Origin: Cochliopodium minus
Lineage: Eukaryota > Discosea > Himatismenida > Cochliopodiidae
Reading direction: 5' to 3'
Length of the DNA stretch: 50,732 nucleotides
Assembly: GCA_024220525.1 (NCBI GenBank)
Contig: JAMYWO010000123.1
Location: 75,646 to 126,377, forward strand
Below are positions 11,672 through 21,944 of this stretch, one piece after another. A model generated the notes under the pieces. The model worked only from the letters and a program-made list of their open reading frames with translations, was not told the DNA's origin and did no database searches. A program made the translations under genes and the position numbers. Position 1 is the stretch's first letter, and every line of letters starts with the position of its first letter.

Positions 11672-12753
11672 TCAAGGATTCAATAATCTTGAATTTTTAT
11701 AAAACGATTTTTAAAATATATATATATTTTTTTTATTAATGAAGAATCTAATTTAAAGGAATAAAATAGGTTAAATTTTTTTGCCTTCTATTTCTCAATC
11801 CTTACTTTGATAATGTTTACATGAACTTAAAATTTTGTTTAAATATTGCAAATGAATATAGAATTTTGAATCAAGGTTTTGTGGAATACCAATTGAACAA
11901 TAAAATATAAATTTTCAAAATCAAACTGAATCAAGAAAATTAAGAAAAATCCTCTTTTAATTTTTTTTTTTTTAATATTTATTTTTAAAAAGTAGAATTA
12001 GGATTGAATTTCAATCTTAATTTTCATTTCATTGAAAAACAAAATATAAAAAAAAAATTATGAGTTACAAATGAGATGAATATTTTAGGAAAATCAAAAC
12101 AAAATTTGAATCCTTAAACAAATCCTTAATTTTAAAACATCTCATCTGAAATTAAAGTCAAAAAATAACATTGTAATTGAATTAAATGAAAGGATATTTT
12201 TCTAAATTTTTAATTTTAATATTTTTTTCACTTCTATTTTTGAACACTGGTGATAAAATATAAAATATAAAATATAAAATATTAAAAAAATAATTTTTAT
12301 TTAGGGTTTTTAATCTCGAATCTTTTTTCTCAATATCGTTTATAATCTTCCCTAATTTTTGTACCTTTGTTTAAATTTTTCAAAAATAATTGAAAAAAAA
12401 AATAAAAAAATTTCAAAAATAAATAAATAATTCAATTATAAATTATTTTTTTTTTTTTACTGTGTATTTAAAATAAAAAAAAAATAAAAATAAAAAAAAA
12501 AAATCAATTTATCAAACTTACCTCACAAAGCTGAAAGCAGAAAAAAATTATTGAGGAAATAATCAAATCTCTCAAAAAAAAACCTCTATTTTTTTTAAAC
12601 AATTGGTATAAAATATTCTCCAATTGAATAAAAATATAAATATATATTATTCATTCAAATCATTCCAAAAAATTAACAACATATTTAACATCAAAATAAT
12701 CTTTAATTTTCAAAAATAAAAAAAAAAATTGCAATCCAGATAAAATAAATAAA
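11672..12753. other. Divergent intergenic region upstream of TUP1
   Basis: About 1.1 kb of AT-rich DNA between the starts of the tail-anchored protein gene and TUP1. It includes A runs and short repeats such as TAAAATA units at 12256-12280. It is the longest spacer in the window. No open frame or RNA gene is supported. Given that Tup1 is a global regulator, an extended promoter is plausible but is inference. Confidence 0.5.
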
Positions 12754-15222
12754 ATGCAGTGGATGAATAGAATACCAGAATTATTGGAAACATTAAAGAT
12801 CGAATACGAAAGAATGTCGAATGATTTCATTATAAATAAAAGACAAATAGAAGATTATGAAAAAACTCGTAAAAAATATAAAATTTTAATCTAAACTTTA
12901 TATAATATATTTTTTATTTTTTATTTAATTCTTCCCTCCTTTGTATGAATAAATAGTGAAGGAATATTTCAATGACTCTAAGAATATGGAGAATACTATC
13001 AATGATCTCAAAAATAAACATGAATTAGCCAAACAAAGGTAAAATGAAATAAATAAATAAATAATTAATATTGTTTTCACTGATTTTAATTTAAATATTT
13101 TTTAAATAATTAGTTACTTGGAGGAAATTAATATTCTGAGAGAAAAATATGGGATAAATGAAGTAACTAATAACAACGGTAATAATCCTAAAATTAATAA
13201 ATAATCTCCTCATCTCATGGAAATAATTAAATCAATAAACATTTATATTTTTTATTTTTATTTTTATTTTTTAAATTCAATTTAGGCGAAAAGATATCTC
13301 AATCTGGAAAGAGGTTAAGAGAAACTGCCTCCTCTTCAATGATAAATACAGGATCATCAATAAAACAAGTGAGATATACAGAAGGACAACAATATGATCC
13401 CATTCAAAACATTCAAACAAATACATATCAAAACACTCCAGTCAATACCAATGAAACAGAGGTAACCAATGAAAATGTACCAAGAAGAACCTCAGGCAAT
13501 ATGGTGAGCAATACCCAGAAGATAGATAATACACAGGGATATAATTCTCCTCAGATCAAATCTACCATGCCAAAAACCAACACTAATAATACTAATCTTT
13601 TGAATCCTTCAACCAATCAATATGGAGTACAAAGTACCTATCAACAAAACAATCTCCCACCTAACAATTATATGCAAAAGATGAACAGCAATTATCCACC
13701 CCTCAACACTTATCAACAGAGCAACATGCTTCCCCAAACTAATTTGCAGAAACAATTGAATCTGACACCTAATAGCAACAAGACGATGCCTGTCAAACAA
13801 ACCACACCTCAACAGCAACAACAACAATATCCTCTCAAGAATCAAAACCAATTGTATCACAACATCCAGATGATGCCCAACAATCAACAACAGCAACCTA
13901 TCTACAACAACAATCAGATCCCTATACAGATCAAGCAGCAGCAACAACAACAACCCAATCAACAATACATGCCTAAAAAGAGTTCTCCTACCAACAACCT
14001 TCCTCCTGTAAAGCAGATGAACTATCCTCCTACTCTCAACAACAACAATAATCTTCCTCCCAACAAAATGCCTCTCGACAAGGCTCCCAAGAAGAATAAC
14101 ATGCCTCCTAAGAATCCCAAGGTACCTGTCTTGCAAATGATCAAAGTTCCAACGCAAAAGGGAAGTGATTGGCAAGTAAAGTAAGATGAATTTTTTTTTT
14201 ATTATTTTTTAATGAGACATTGAAATTATTAAATTCAATTTCGATTTGATCTTATCTTTAACAAATTTTCTTCCAGGAAAAACGGATTGATCGAATCTCC
14301 GTTGAATGTAGATCTCCAACACAACATTGATCACGATTCTGTTGTTTGCTGCGTAAAATTCAGCCACGACGGAAAGTATCTCGCAACAGGGTGTAACAGA
14401 CGCGCTTACATCTACAGCACGGAATCAGGGGAAGTAGTACATACTCTCTACGATCAAAATGCCCAAGATAAAAACGATTTGTACATCAGATCTGTGTGCT
14501 TCTCACCAAATGGAAAATTTATCGCAACTGGAGCAGAAGATAAGACGGTCAAAGTGTGGGATATCGAACAAAAAACCAATCAAACATTTAATGGACACAA
14601 TTTGGATATCTATTCCCTTGATTTCTCCCCTGATGGAAGGATCATCGCCAGTGGTAGTGGTGACAAGAAAGTCAAGGTTTGGAATGTTGAGGAGAACAAG
14701 TGTTGCTACACTTTTGGTGATGACGAACTCGGTCCTAAAGACGGTGTTACCAGTGTTGCCATCTCCCCTGATGGAAGATTGGTCGCAGCGGGAAGTTTGG
14801 ACAAGATAGTGAGGATTTGGGATTTGTCTACTGGTTTCTTCTTGGAAAGATACGAAGGTCACGAAGACTCTGTCTACTCTGTCTCCTTTTCGCCTGATGG
14901 TAAGACCCTTGTCTCTGGTTCATTGGATAAGACTCTTAAGATATGGGATCTTTCCGGTGGTAGATCCAGAGCGAAATGTGTCTCCTCTTTCGAAGGCCAC
15001 AATGACTTTGTCCTTTCTGTCGCTTTTTCCAAGGATGCTCGTTGGATCGTCTCGGGATCCAAGGATCGCAACATCATCTTTTGGGATCCCAGAACCACTT
15101 TCCCTCACTTGATGTTGCAAGGTCATCGCAACTCTGTCATCAGCGTTGATGTCAGTCCTGTTTCAAAGTTGTTTGCTAGTGGTTCTGGTGATTTCAGATC
15201 TAGAATTTGGAACTACACTTAA
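12754..15222 (+). CDS. TUP1: Tup1-type WD40 transcriptional corepressor
   Basis: Five exons (12754-12868, 12957-13038, 13114-13178, 13286-14180, 14277-15222) join in phase to 700 residues. Residues 1-80 form the conserved N-terminal helix that tetramerises Tup1 and binds Cyc8/Ssn6 ([20 protein letters not shown], then a coiled stretch ending near [14 protein letters not shown]). Residues of about 95-380 are a disordered Gln/Asn/Pro-rich linker with short poly-Q tracts. The C-terminal about 310 residues are seven WD40 blades with clear GH...WD units ([20 protein letters not shown] and others), ending [13 protein letters not shown], typical of Tup1. Tup1 is a nuclear corepressor recruited by DNA-binding proteins. 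The N-terminal domain distinguishes it from other WD40 proteins and is known from fungi and from Dictyostelium TupA. The last exon is noticeably richer in GC than its surroundings. Confidence 0.95.
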
Positions 15223-15423
15223 AAGAGTCTCTTTTTTACATCCTTTTTTTCTTTTCCCCTTTTCATACTTGTATTATTTATTTTATATGGGGGAAATTTA
15301 CTTTTTGGCCAAATTTACGATTCACAATAAAATAAAACAGTTTTTACCAAATTTGTTTTTTTAATAAATAATTCATTTCCAATTTTTTGTTTTCCATCAC
15401 CAATTACAATACATTTCTTTTAT

Positions 15424-16095
15424 TTATTTACATTTATTGTTGAAATTTTCCACAAATATCTTCTCGTTTTCATCTACATTTTTGTATTCATTGAGATAGA
15501 AGCATCCACTTTGATATAATCTCAATGAAAACTCTGGTTGATTCATATCTGTTTTCTGATTGAGAGAAATCATGCCTGTCACAATATATTCTTCCCCAAT
15601 AACGATGCTTGTGCTAGTGGATGCACATTGTTGGATCTGTATCTCAATGGTGGTGTTTTTATCAATAATGGGACAAGATTTGTACATATCATTGACAAGG
15701 GCATTATAAATCATTGTATTGTTCTTTTCATCCATCCATTTGTTTATTGTCACCCTCAACATCGCATCTGATATCGAGCTTGATTGATAAAGATTGATTG
15801 TGCAATTGCATTTTGTGTTGGGCAATTCTTCTATCACAAAGGAAGTGAATCCCAGAAAGGAAAATATTATGGAGCTTGCAATTATTAGGAAAAGGAATTT
15901 TGACTTTGAGATATCAAGGTTTCTCTCCATCTTTTTTTTATTTTTTATTTTTAACTGAAAAGGAAAATGTGTTTGAAATAAATTTTCTTTTTTGATTTTA
16001 TGATTTTGATGGGATTGAATATCCGAGGAGATAATCTTATAATGATGCATTTTTTCAAATTTGAGTGAATCATTTTCATCCTTTATTCTCCCCAT
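15424..16095 (-). CDS. Signal-anchored extracytoplasmic protein with an NTR/TIMP-like domain
   Basis: A 223-residue frame. An internal Met at 15930 would start a shorter form, MERNLDISKSKFLFLIIASS. A hydrophobic segment follows (FLFLIIASSIIFSFLGFTSF), either a signal anchor or a signal peptide. The remaining about 145 residues resemble the netrin/TIMP (NTR) fold: a CNC pair right after the membrane segment, SDAMLRVTI, a later QCASTS with Cys, the strand GEEYIVTGMI, and a late Cys in YQSGCFYL. In NTR domains the first CxC pairs with the later cysteines, and the strand pattern is the same. NTR domains bind or inhibit proteases and other extracellular partners. The assignment rests on pattern only; if wrong, this is simply a secreted or type II Cys-containing protein. 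Confidence 0.5.
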   Translation of the reverse strand: MGRIKDENDSLKFEKMHHYKIISSDIQSHQNHKIKKENLFQTHFPFQLKIKNKKKMERNLDISKSKFLFLIIASSIIFSFLGFTSFVIEELPNTKCNCTINLYQSSSISDAMLRVTINKWMDEKNNTMIYNALVNDMYKSCPIIDKNTTIEIQIQQCASTSTSIVIGEEYIVTGMISLNQKTDMNQPEFSLRLYQSGCFYLNEYKNVDENEKIFVENFNNKCK

Positions 16096-16167
16096 TTGAT
16101 TAAAATAAAAAAAAAAAAAAATTTGAAAATTTTTTGAACGTAATTCAACCGTTGAAAATAAATCATT
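16096..16167. promoter_or_regulatory. 72-base divergent intergenic region (putative bidirectional promoter)
   Basis: Only 72 bases, mostly an A/T run, separate the outermost ATG of the NTR-like gene (minus) from the ATG of the multi-TM SH3 gene (plus). If 15930 is the true start of the minus gene the gap is larger. No specific factor site is recognised. Confidence 0.4.
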
Positions 16168-19100
16168 ATGGAGGACGATGATAGTATATCTTTGATGAGC
16201 GAAAACGCCAATAATGAATCAAAATATGGGACATTATCAAAGGAAAATTTGATCTTGGGAAGTAATGTAGATGCTCTATTGAGCACGATAGACAATAGCC
16301 TCGAGATGGATGAGAATATACCCTATTATTATTATCTGGAAGATCATGAGAAGGATCTCTTCAAGAGGAGGAAGAATGTAGCCCGTAAAGGGGCGATCTT
16401 GATAGCCCTGGTGTTCATCCTCTTGATCATCTTCTTCCATCTCTTCCTTAATGAATCACAGAAGCAGATAAGTTTCATGGTGATCGGATCCGTCGTCTTA
16501 TTTTCCTCATTGATTTTGTCTATATTTAGCGGATTTTATTATAAAGGTAAAAAAAATCATAAATAAAATAAATAAAAAAATTCAAAAAAAAATGAAATCA
16601 AAAGAAATCAAAAAAACTTCATTTTTTTTTTTTTTTAATAGTTTTTTAATGAACAATTTTTATTGTTGTAGTTTTTGGCGGAAGTAAGAAGAAAGACTTT
16701 TATTCAGAAAACTATGGAAACACAAACTTGATTGAGTCGCAACAAGTGATCACAATAGCACTCGGAGTAACCAAAAAAAATAAATTAAATTGTCAAAAAA
16801 ACAATTAATTAATTTTTATAATATTAAAACAGTTTTTGACGGTAAATATTTCTTAAAAAATTTTTTTTTATTTTTATTTTTAAAATTTTTTTTCATTAGA
16901 TTGCAGCACATATTATTTGGTTGGTGAATTATATCCAAATGTACGAAGAAGAAGGATCACCTGATTTCTCCTACTTTGCTGCATTCAATTTGTTTGCTAT
17001 GGTCGATGTAATGGTAAAATATATTGAACGATTTTTTTAAATAAAGTAAATTTTTTCAACATTTAATTTTTAATTTAATTTAATTTTTTTTAAATTTAAA
17101 TTATTTTTAATTAAATGTTATTTCATTAATTTTTTTTATTTTTTATTTTTTATTTTATTTTATTTTTAATTTTTAAATAGTGCCAAATATTTTTAATGTT
17201 CAATTTTGGAAACAACCCTCCTCATCCAGCGATTAGTAACAAGAGAATGTTGTTTTGGATCACAGTGACAGTGTTAGTCGCTGCAAACTTGATATGGATC
17301 CCCATGGACATTTTCTTTGAACCCAAAGAAGCCTTTTTTAACTCTACTATAGGTAAAAAAAATAAAATTAAATAAAATTAAAAAATGAATAATAAATTTA
17401 AAAAAATTATTCAAATAATATTTCAATTAAAAAATAAAAAAAATGGATAAATAAATTTTTTGATAAAAAATAAATTAAAATAATTAAATTTGGAATAAAG
17501 TAAATTAAAAAATTATAAATAAAAATAAATTAAAAAAATTAATAAAAAATAAATCAAAATAATTAAATAATAAACAAAATTTAATTTTTAAACAATTTTT
17601 TAAATTAGGAACAATAGTTATTGCTTCGGTGATCTTTTTCAGACTGAATATGTTCTTATATTGGCTTTCTCTTTGTTTCTCAAAGTCCAGAGATAAAGAT
17701 GAAAATCACAAATCCAGAGATTCTTTATTGGTAAAAAAAATATTTCAAAAAAAAATATAAAATTTAATAATTAAAATAAAATTAAAAATAAAAATTGAAT
17801 AAATACAAAAATTTTGATAAAAAATTTTGACATTAAAATTCTTTTTTAATAGACAAGAATGTGTAAATATTTCAGCAGCAAAAAAACCAGAGCAGAAGAT
17901 CTTCACAATGAAAATAAGATGATCGCTTTCATTGTCAGAGGAGCTGCAATGGTAAATAAAAATTAATTTCGATTTGAAATAAATTTAATAAAGGTTTAAA
18001 GTAAAAACACATCTAAAATAAAAACAAATTAAATTTATATGTTTATTAATTAATTTGAACAATGAATAAGAAATAAGAAATAAGAAATAAATAATAAATA
18101 ATGAAATAATAAATAATAAATAATAAATAATAAATAATAAATAACAAATAATAAATAATAAATAATAAATAATAAATAATGAATAAGAAAAGAAATAACA
18201 AATAATAAATAATAAAAGAAATAATAAATAATAAATAATAAATAATAAATAATAAATAATAAATAATAAATAATTTAAAATAATAAATAATAAAGAAATA
18301 AATAATAAATAATGAATAATAAATAATTTAAAATAATTTAAACAAAAAAATTTCAAATTATTTTTATAAGGCGGGAATAACTTTATCATTATTTATTGGT
18401 GCAACAAAAATTCTTTTCGCACAACTTGGAAGTTCAAGCAACATAATAACGAACGAAAACAATTTCATGTGGGCCAAGCAAATTTTCGAGTTATCCGTCT
18501 CTGTTGTCCGCTTCGTTGCTTTGATTGTCGCTTATAATTTTATTCGACACAAGAAGACCCTACAGGAACTTAGGAATACTAGTAATGATGAGGAGGCTTT
18601 TGTTAGGACTAGTTTTGTTGATTGTTGGAGATTGATCATTTTATTTTTAATTTTAATCGCTGTCAAAGGTAAACATTTTTTTTATTTTTTTTCTTTATTT
18701 ATTTTTTATTTTATTTTATTTTATATTAATAATTTTATTTTATTTTTAAAAATGATTTTGTTTTCAGTCCTTTAATCAAATAAATTAAAACAATATTGAA
18801 TTATCACACGTGAATGATTTTCATTAAATTTTATTTTAATTCAGCCAATATTTTTTAAATTTTTTTTTTTTTAATAATTTTTTTTGATTTTATTTTAAAA
18901 CTATTTTTTTTGATAAAATTTTATTGTGATTTAAAAATTAAATAATTCGTCCCAAATTTTTATAAAGGTGTTTTACTCTCAGAAGTGATTAAATTGTACG
19001 AAACATCGAATTACAATCTCCTCATATTTTACTTCACTCAGATCCTTTTCGAGACAGTGTTTTTTTATCCCTTTCAACTTTTCTTCCTTCTCATTTGGTT

Positions 19101-19835
19101 TCCTCAAAGAAAAAATCTCTTTTCTCACCATGTTTCCATTCTCTCTTTCTTAATCAATTTTGAAACGACTTTTTATACATTTTATATTCCTTTTTGGTGA
19201 CATCATTATTTAATTTTTCTTCATTTATTTTATATTTATTTTTCATTTTTTATTTTTTATTTTATATTTTTTTTTTATTAAAATTATTTCCAATATTTTT
19301 AAGGTTGTTGACCAATGGAGGAACAAGTTATGACGAATTGGTTGTTTTAAATCCTACTCTCAAAATGACAATATCGGGAGTGGTAAAAAAACATTTTATT
19401 TTTTAAGAAAAAAACATTTTATTTTTTAAGAAAAAAACATTTTATTTTTTAATAAAAAAACATTTTTAAAAAGGAAATTTGTTTTGCTATTTCTTCATTG
19501 GTTATGTTTTGGGGTATTGCCACCGAAAGAATATCCACATATTCTAATCATGAGATCCCATTTGACCAATCTGTTTCTCTCCCTAAAAAACCATCTTCTT
19601 CACTAGATTTATACATGGTCCTCTATTCATACAAATCTTCTTCAATGGGATATTTATCAGGTAAATAAAATTTTTTTTTTTTTTGTTTTTTAAAAAAGTT
19701 TTATTTTTTTTAATTCAAAAAGTTGAAAGAGGCGACTCTGTAGTGTTGTTGGAAAAGAAAGAGGGATGGTTTTTAGTTAAGGATAAATATGAAAGGGAAG
19801 GATTGGTACCTTCTGCTTTCATAACACCAATCTAA
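16168..19835 (+). CDS. Polytopic membrane protein (about 11 TM) with a C-terminal SH3 domain
   Basis: Eleven exons (16168-16546, 16672-16766, 16900-17013, 17181-17352, 17609-17730, 17853-17951, 18371-18668, 18968-19196, 19304-19382, 19474-19660, 19723-19835) join in phase throughout to 628 residues. An acidic about 70-residue N-tail precedes about eleven hydrophobic segments, for example GAILIALVFILLIIFFHLFL, SVVLFSSLILSIFSGF, MLFWITVTVLVAANLIW and LIILFLILIAVKGVLL. The C-terminal about 55 residues form an SH3 domain: the ALYSY-like strand YMVLYSYKSSS, the RT-loop acidic stretch ERGDSVVLLEKKEGWF with the conserved Trp, and EGLVPSAFI, equivalent to the usual GxxPSNYV. Yeast Sho1 couples four TM segments to such an SH3 domain in osmosensing, but this protein has many more segments and is not an orthologue. 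A signalling scaffold or sensor role is inference. Confidence 0.75.
18061..18340. repeat. Tandem AATAAAT/AATAATA-type microsatellite in an intron
   Basis: About 280 bases of imperfect AATAAATAATA units, broken by a few AAGAAAT and TTAAAAT variants, in the intron between exons 6 and 7 of the multi-TM SH3 gene. It produces a spurious long low-complexity frame on the minus strand. Confidence 0.85.
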
Positions 19836-19914
19836 AAAAAAAATTAAAATTTTTTTAAAAAATGAAAAATAATAATTTATTTTATCAAAATTTTTTATTT
19901 TTTAATTTTTAATT

Positions 19915-20451
19915 TCATTTAACTTCATTAATAAAAGCAGTTTTAAATTTGTTGAGAACATTCAAAAATTGATCGGAAGAGTTGGTGAGGGTTCCAATAG
20001 ATGACAAATTCTCCGATATTTTGTTTGAAATTAAAGTGATCATCTTGAAAAGTTCAGTTTTGGGAGGGTCAATAGTCTTTTTTAATTTAAATTTAAAAAA
20101 TTAATTTAATAATTTTTTTAAAAATACCTTATCTTTTAATTCTTTGTTGATTAACTCTTGCAAGTTCTTCATTTGTAAGGAAAATTTTTGATCAATTTCA
20201 GCCAACATCGAAAAACTTCTAACTGAATATTAAAAAAATAAATTAAAAATTGTTTTAAATTTGAAAAATAAAAAATAAAAATAAAAATAAAAAATAAAAA
20301 ATAAAAAATGAAAAATAAAAAGTAAAAAAATAAAAAAAAACAAAAATAAAAATAATAAAATTAAAAACAAAAATAACCATTTTCAAATCCAATTATGTTG
20401 AAATCTTCGTAAAGAGACAAGCAAGNGTTGACAATGGGATACTCATTGAAA
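19915..20451 (-). CDS. Coiled-coil protein, 5'-truncated at the N base
   Basis: Three 3' exons are seen: from about 20451 or the N at 20426 to 20378, 20222-20128 and 20076-19915, joined in phase. The last residues read LSLYEDFNIIGFEN, VRSFSMLAEIDQKFSLQMKN, LQELINKELKDK and a Ser/Thr/Leu-rich helical tail ending NKFKTAFINEVK. It is helical throughout, without membrane segments or cysteines, like small subunits of coiled-coil complexes (BORC/BLOC, dynactin or Mediator types). I cannot assign it. The reading frame can be followed through the N for about eight codons to a possible acceptor at 20452, but no first exon is visible beyond. The 5' end is probably missing because contigs were joined here. 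Confidence 0.5.
20426..20426. other. Single unknown base, probable contig join
   Basis: One N in otherwise unique sequence. The minus-strand gene to its left and the plus-strand gene to its right both lack a convincing 5' end, and they would overlap head to head here. A single N is what some scaffolders insert when contigs are linked with zero or negative gap. A simple ambiguous base call is the alternative. Confidence 0.55.
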
Positions 20452-21076
20452 CTAAAATTAACTCCTGAGGAAATTTGCAATGAACTTGCTCAAGTGATTA
20501 ATTATTTGCCAAAAGAATTGTGTTACACTGATTGCAACAGTTGTGTTAAGAATGGAGGTGTTTTTTGTAATACGTCCAATTTTAATTATGTCTTTACTAT
20601 TGGGTTGGTGCATTACGAAGGGGATTATACCTCAAGTTTATGTTGGAAAGGTATAAAAAATTATGAAATAACAATGAAATGGTGTTTTCTTGAGAAGAAA
20701 AATCCATTTTTCTTTAAAATATTTGTATTTTGAGATGTTTTTAATATTTAATTTTTTATTTTGGAATTGATAACATATTTTCTTTTTTTTTTTCAAAAAA
20801 ATTAATAATAAAGGAAATCCATTTGAATTTACTGATTCATCTATTTATCTCAATGAACCTGGATTATACATTAAAGTTAGTGTGAAATGTGCAAATAAAT
20901 TAGGGATCCCCAATTACAAGCAATGCAAAATCCCTGGGAGTGTAACGATCCTTCTCTCCTCCATTTTCCTCTTCTTCTTTCTCATTGCTTTTTTGATTGT
21001 GATGAGGGAATGTTGCAGAAGGAAAAACCACCATCATCACCATCATACCATTCTTCACAATAATGAATTGAATTGA
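20434..21076 (+). CDS. Single-pass membrane protein with Cys-rich ectodomain and His-rich tail, possibly 5'-truncated
   Basis: Two exons (20434-20650, 20814-21076) join in phase to 159 residues from the first ATG. The first about 105 residues carry six Cys in a pattern suggesting an extracellular fold (LCYTDCNSC, GGVFCN, SLCWKG), then strands such as EPGLYIKVSVKCANK, a last ectodomain Cys in NYKQCKIPG, and one TM helix (SVTILLSSIFLFFFLIAFLI). The short cytosolic tail is CC-basic followed by six consecutive His residues. A signal peptide would be expected for a type I protein but none precedes the first ATG, and the N base lies just upstream, so the true start is probably missing. No family is recognised. 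Confidence 0.6.
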
Positions 21077-21493
21077 AATCGTTATACTAAAGAGATCTCA
21101 TTGATATTTTCAACATGTCCTTCAATTTATTTGATATCTTCTTTATTATTTCGAAATTAGTGATTTGAATTCTCTTATTTTTGGAAGATACAATTAATAA
21201 TAGATAAAAGTAAAAAAATATTATGGCTCTGTGGGGATATAGATTTAATTTTATTGAAAATTCTTCCCATTCCCAAAATCAACATTTTATTTTTTTTATA
21301 TTTTCCTTTCTGCAGTGTTTAATTTATTCCAAACAAATGATATCAATAGAATGAAAAGATATAAATAGATACAAGAAAATTATCTTTACTGTTTAAATAG
21401 TTTAATTTTTTTTTTTAACACAAAATATCTCTCCTCTTTGGAATAAAAAGAGATTCATTCCATTATATCCTTAAAATTAAAGTACATGATTCC
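21077..21493. other. Convergent intergenic region, no gene seen
   Basis: AT-rich spacer between two stop codons, the membrane protein on plus and RPB10 on minus. It should hold both 3' ends. Nothing else is visible. Confidence 0.6.
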
Positions 21494-21849
<356 letters not shown>

Positions 21850-21944
21850 TCAAATGATCCTCTCTATAAATTGATTCAAGAATATCTGAGAAATGAATTA
21901 TTGTCAATCGAAAAAAATAAAGATTTGAAAAACTTGTTTAATTT

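Noticed and set aside
13609-14175. 188-codon open frame on the minus strand opposite Tup1
   Set aside because: It is the antisense of the Gln/Asn/Pro-rich Tup1 linker. The repeats on the coding strand create a Leu/Val/Arg-rich shadow, and the plus-strand frame joins in phase to both neighbouring exons.
17985-18389. 134-codon hydrophobic frame on the minus strand
   Set aside because: It is a translation of the AATAAAT-type microsatellite in an intron, with a repeating Ile/Tyr/Leu pattern.
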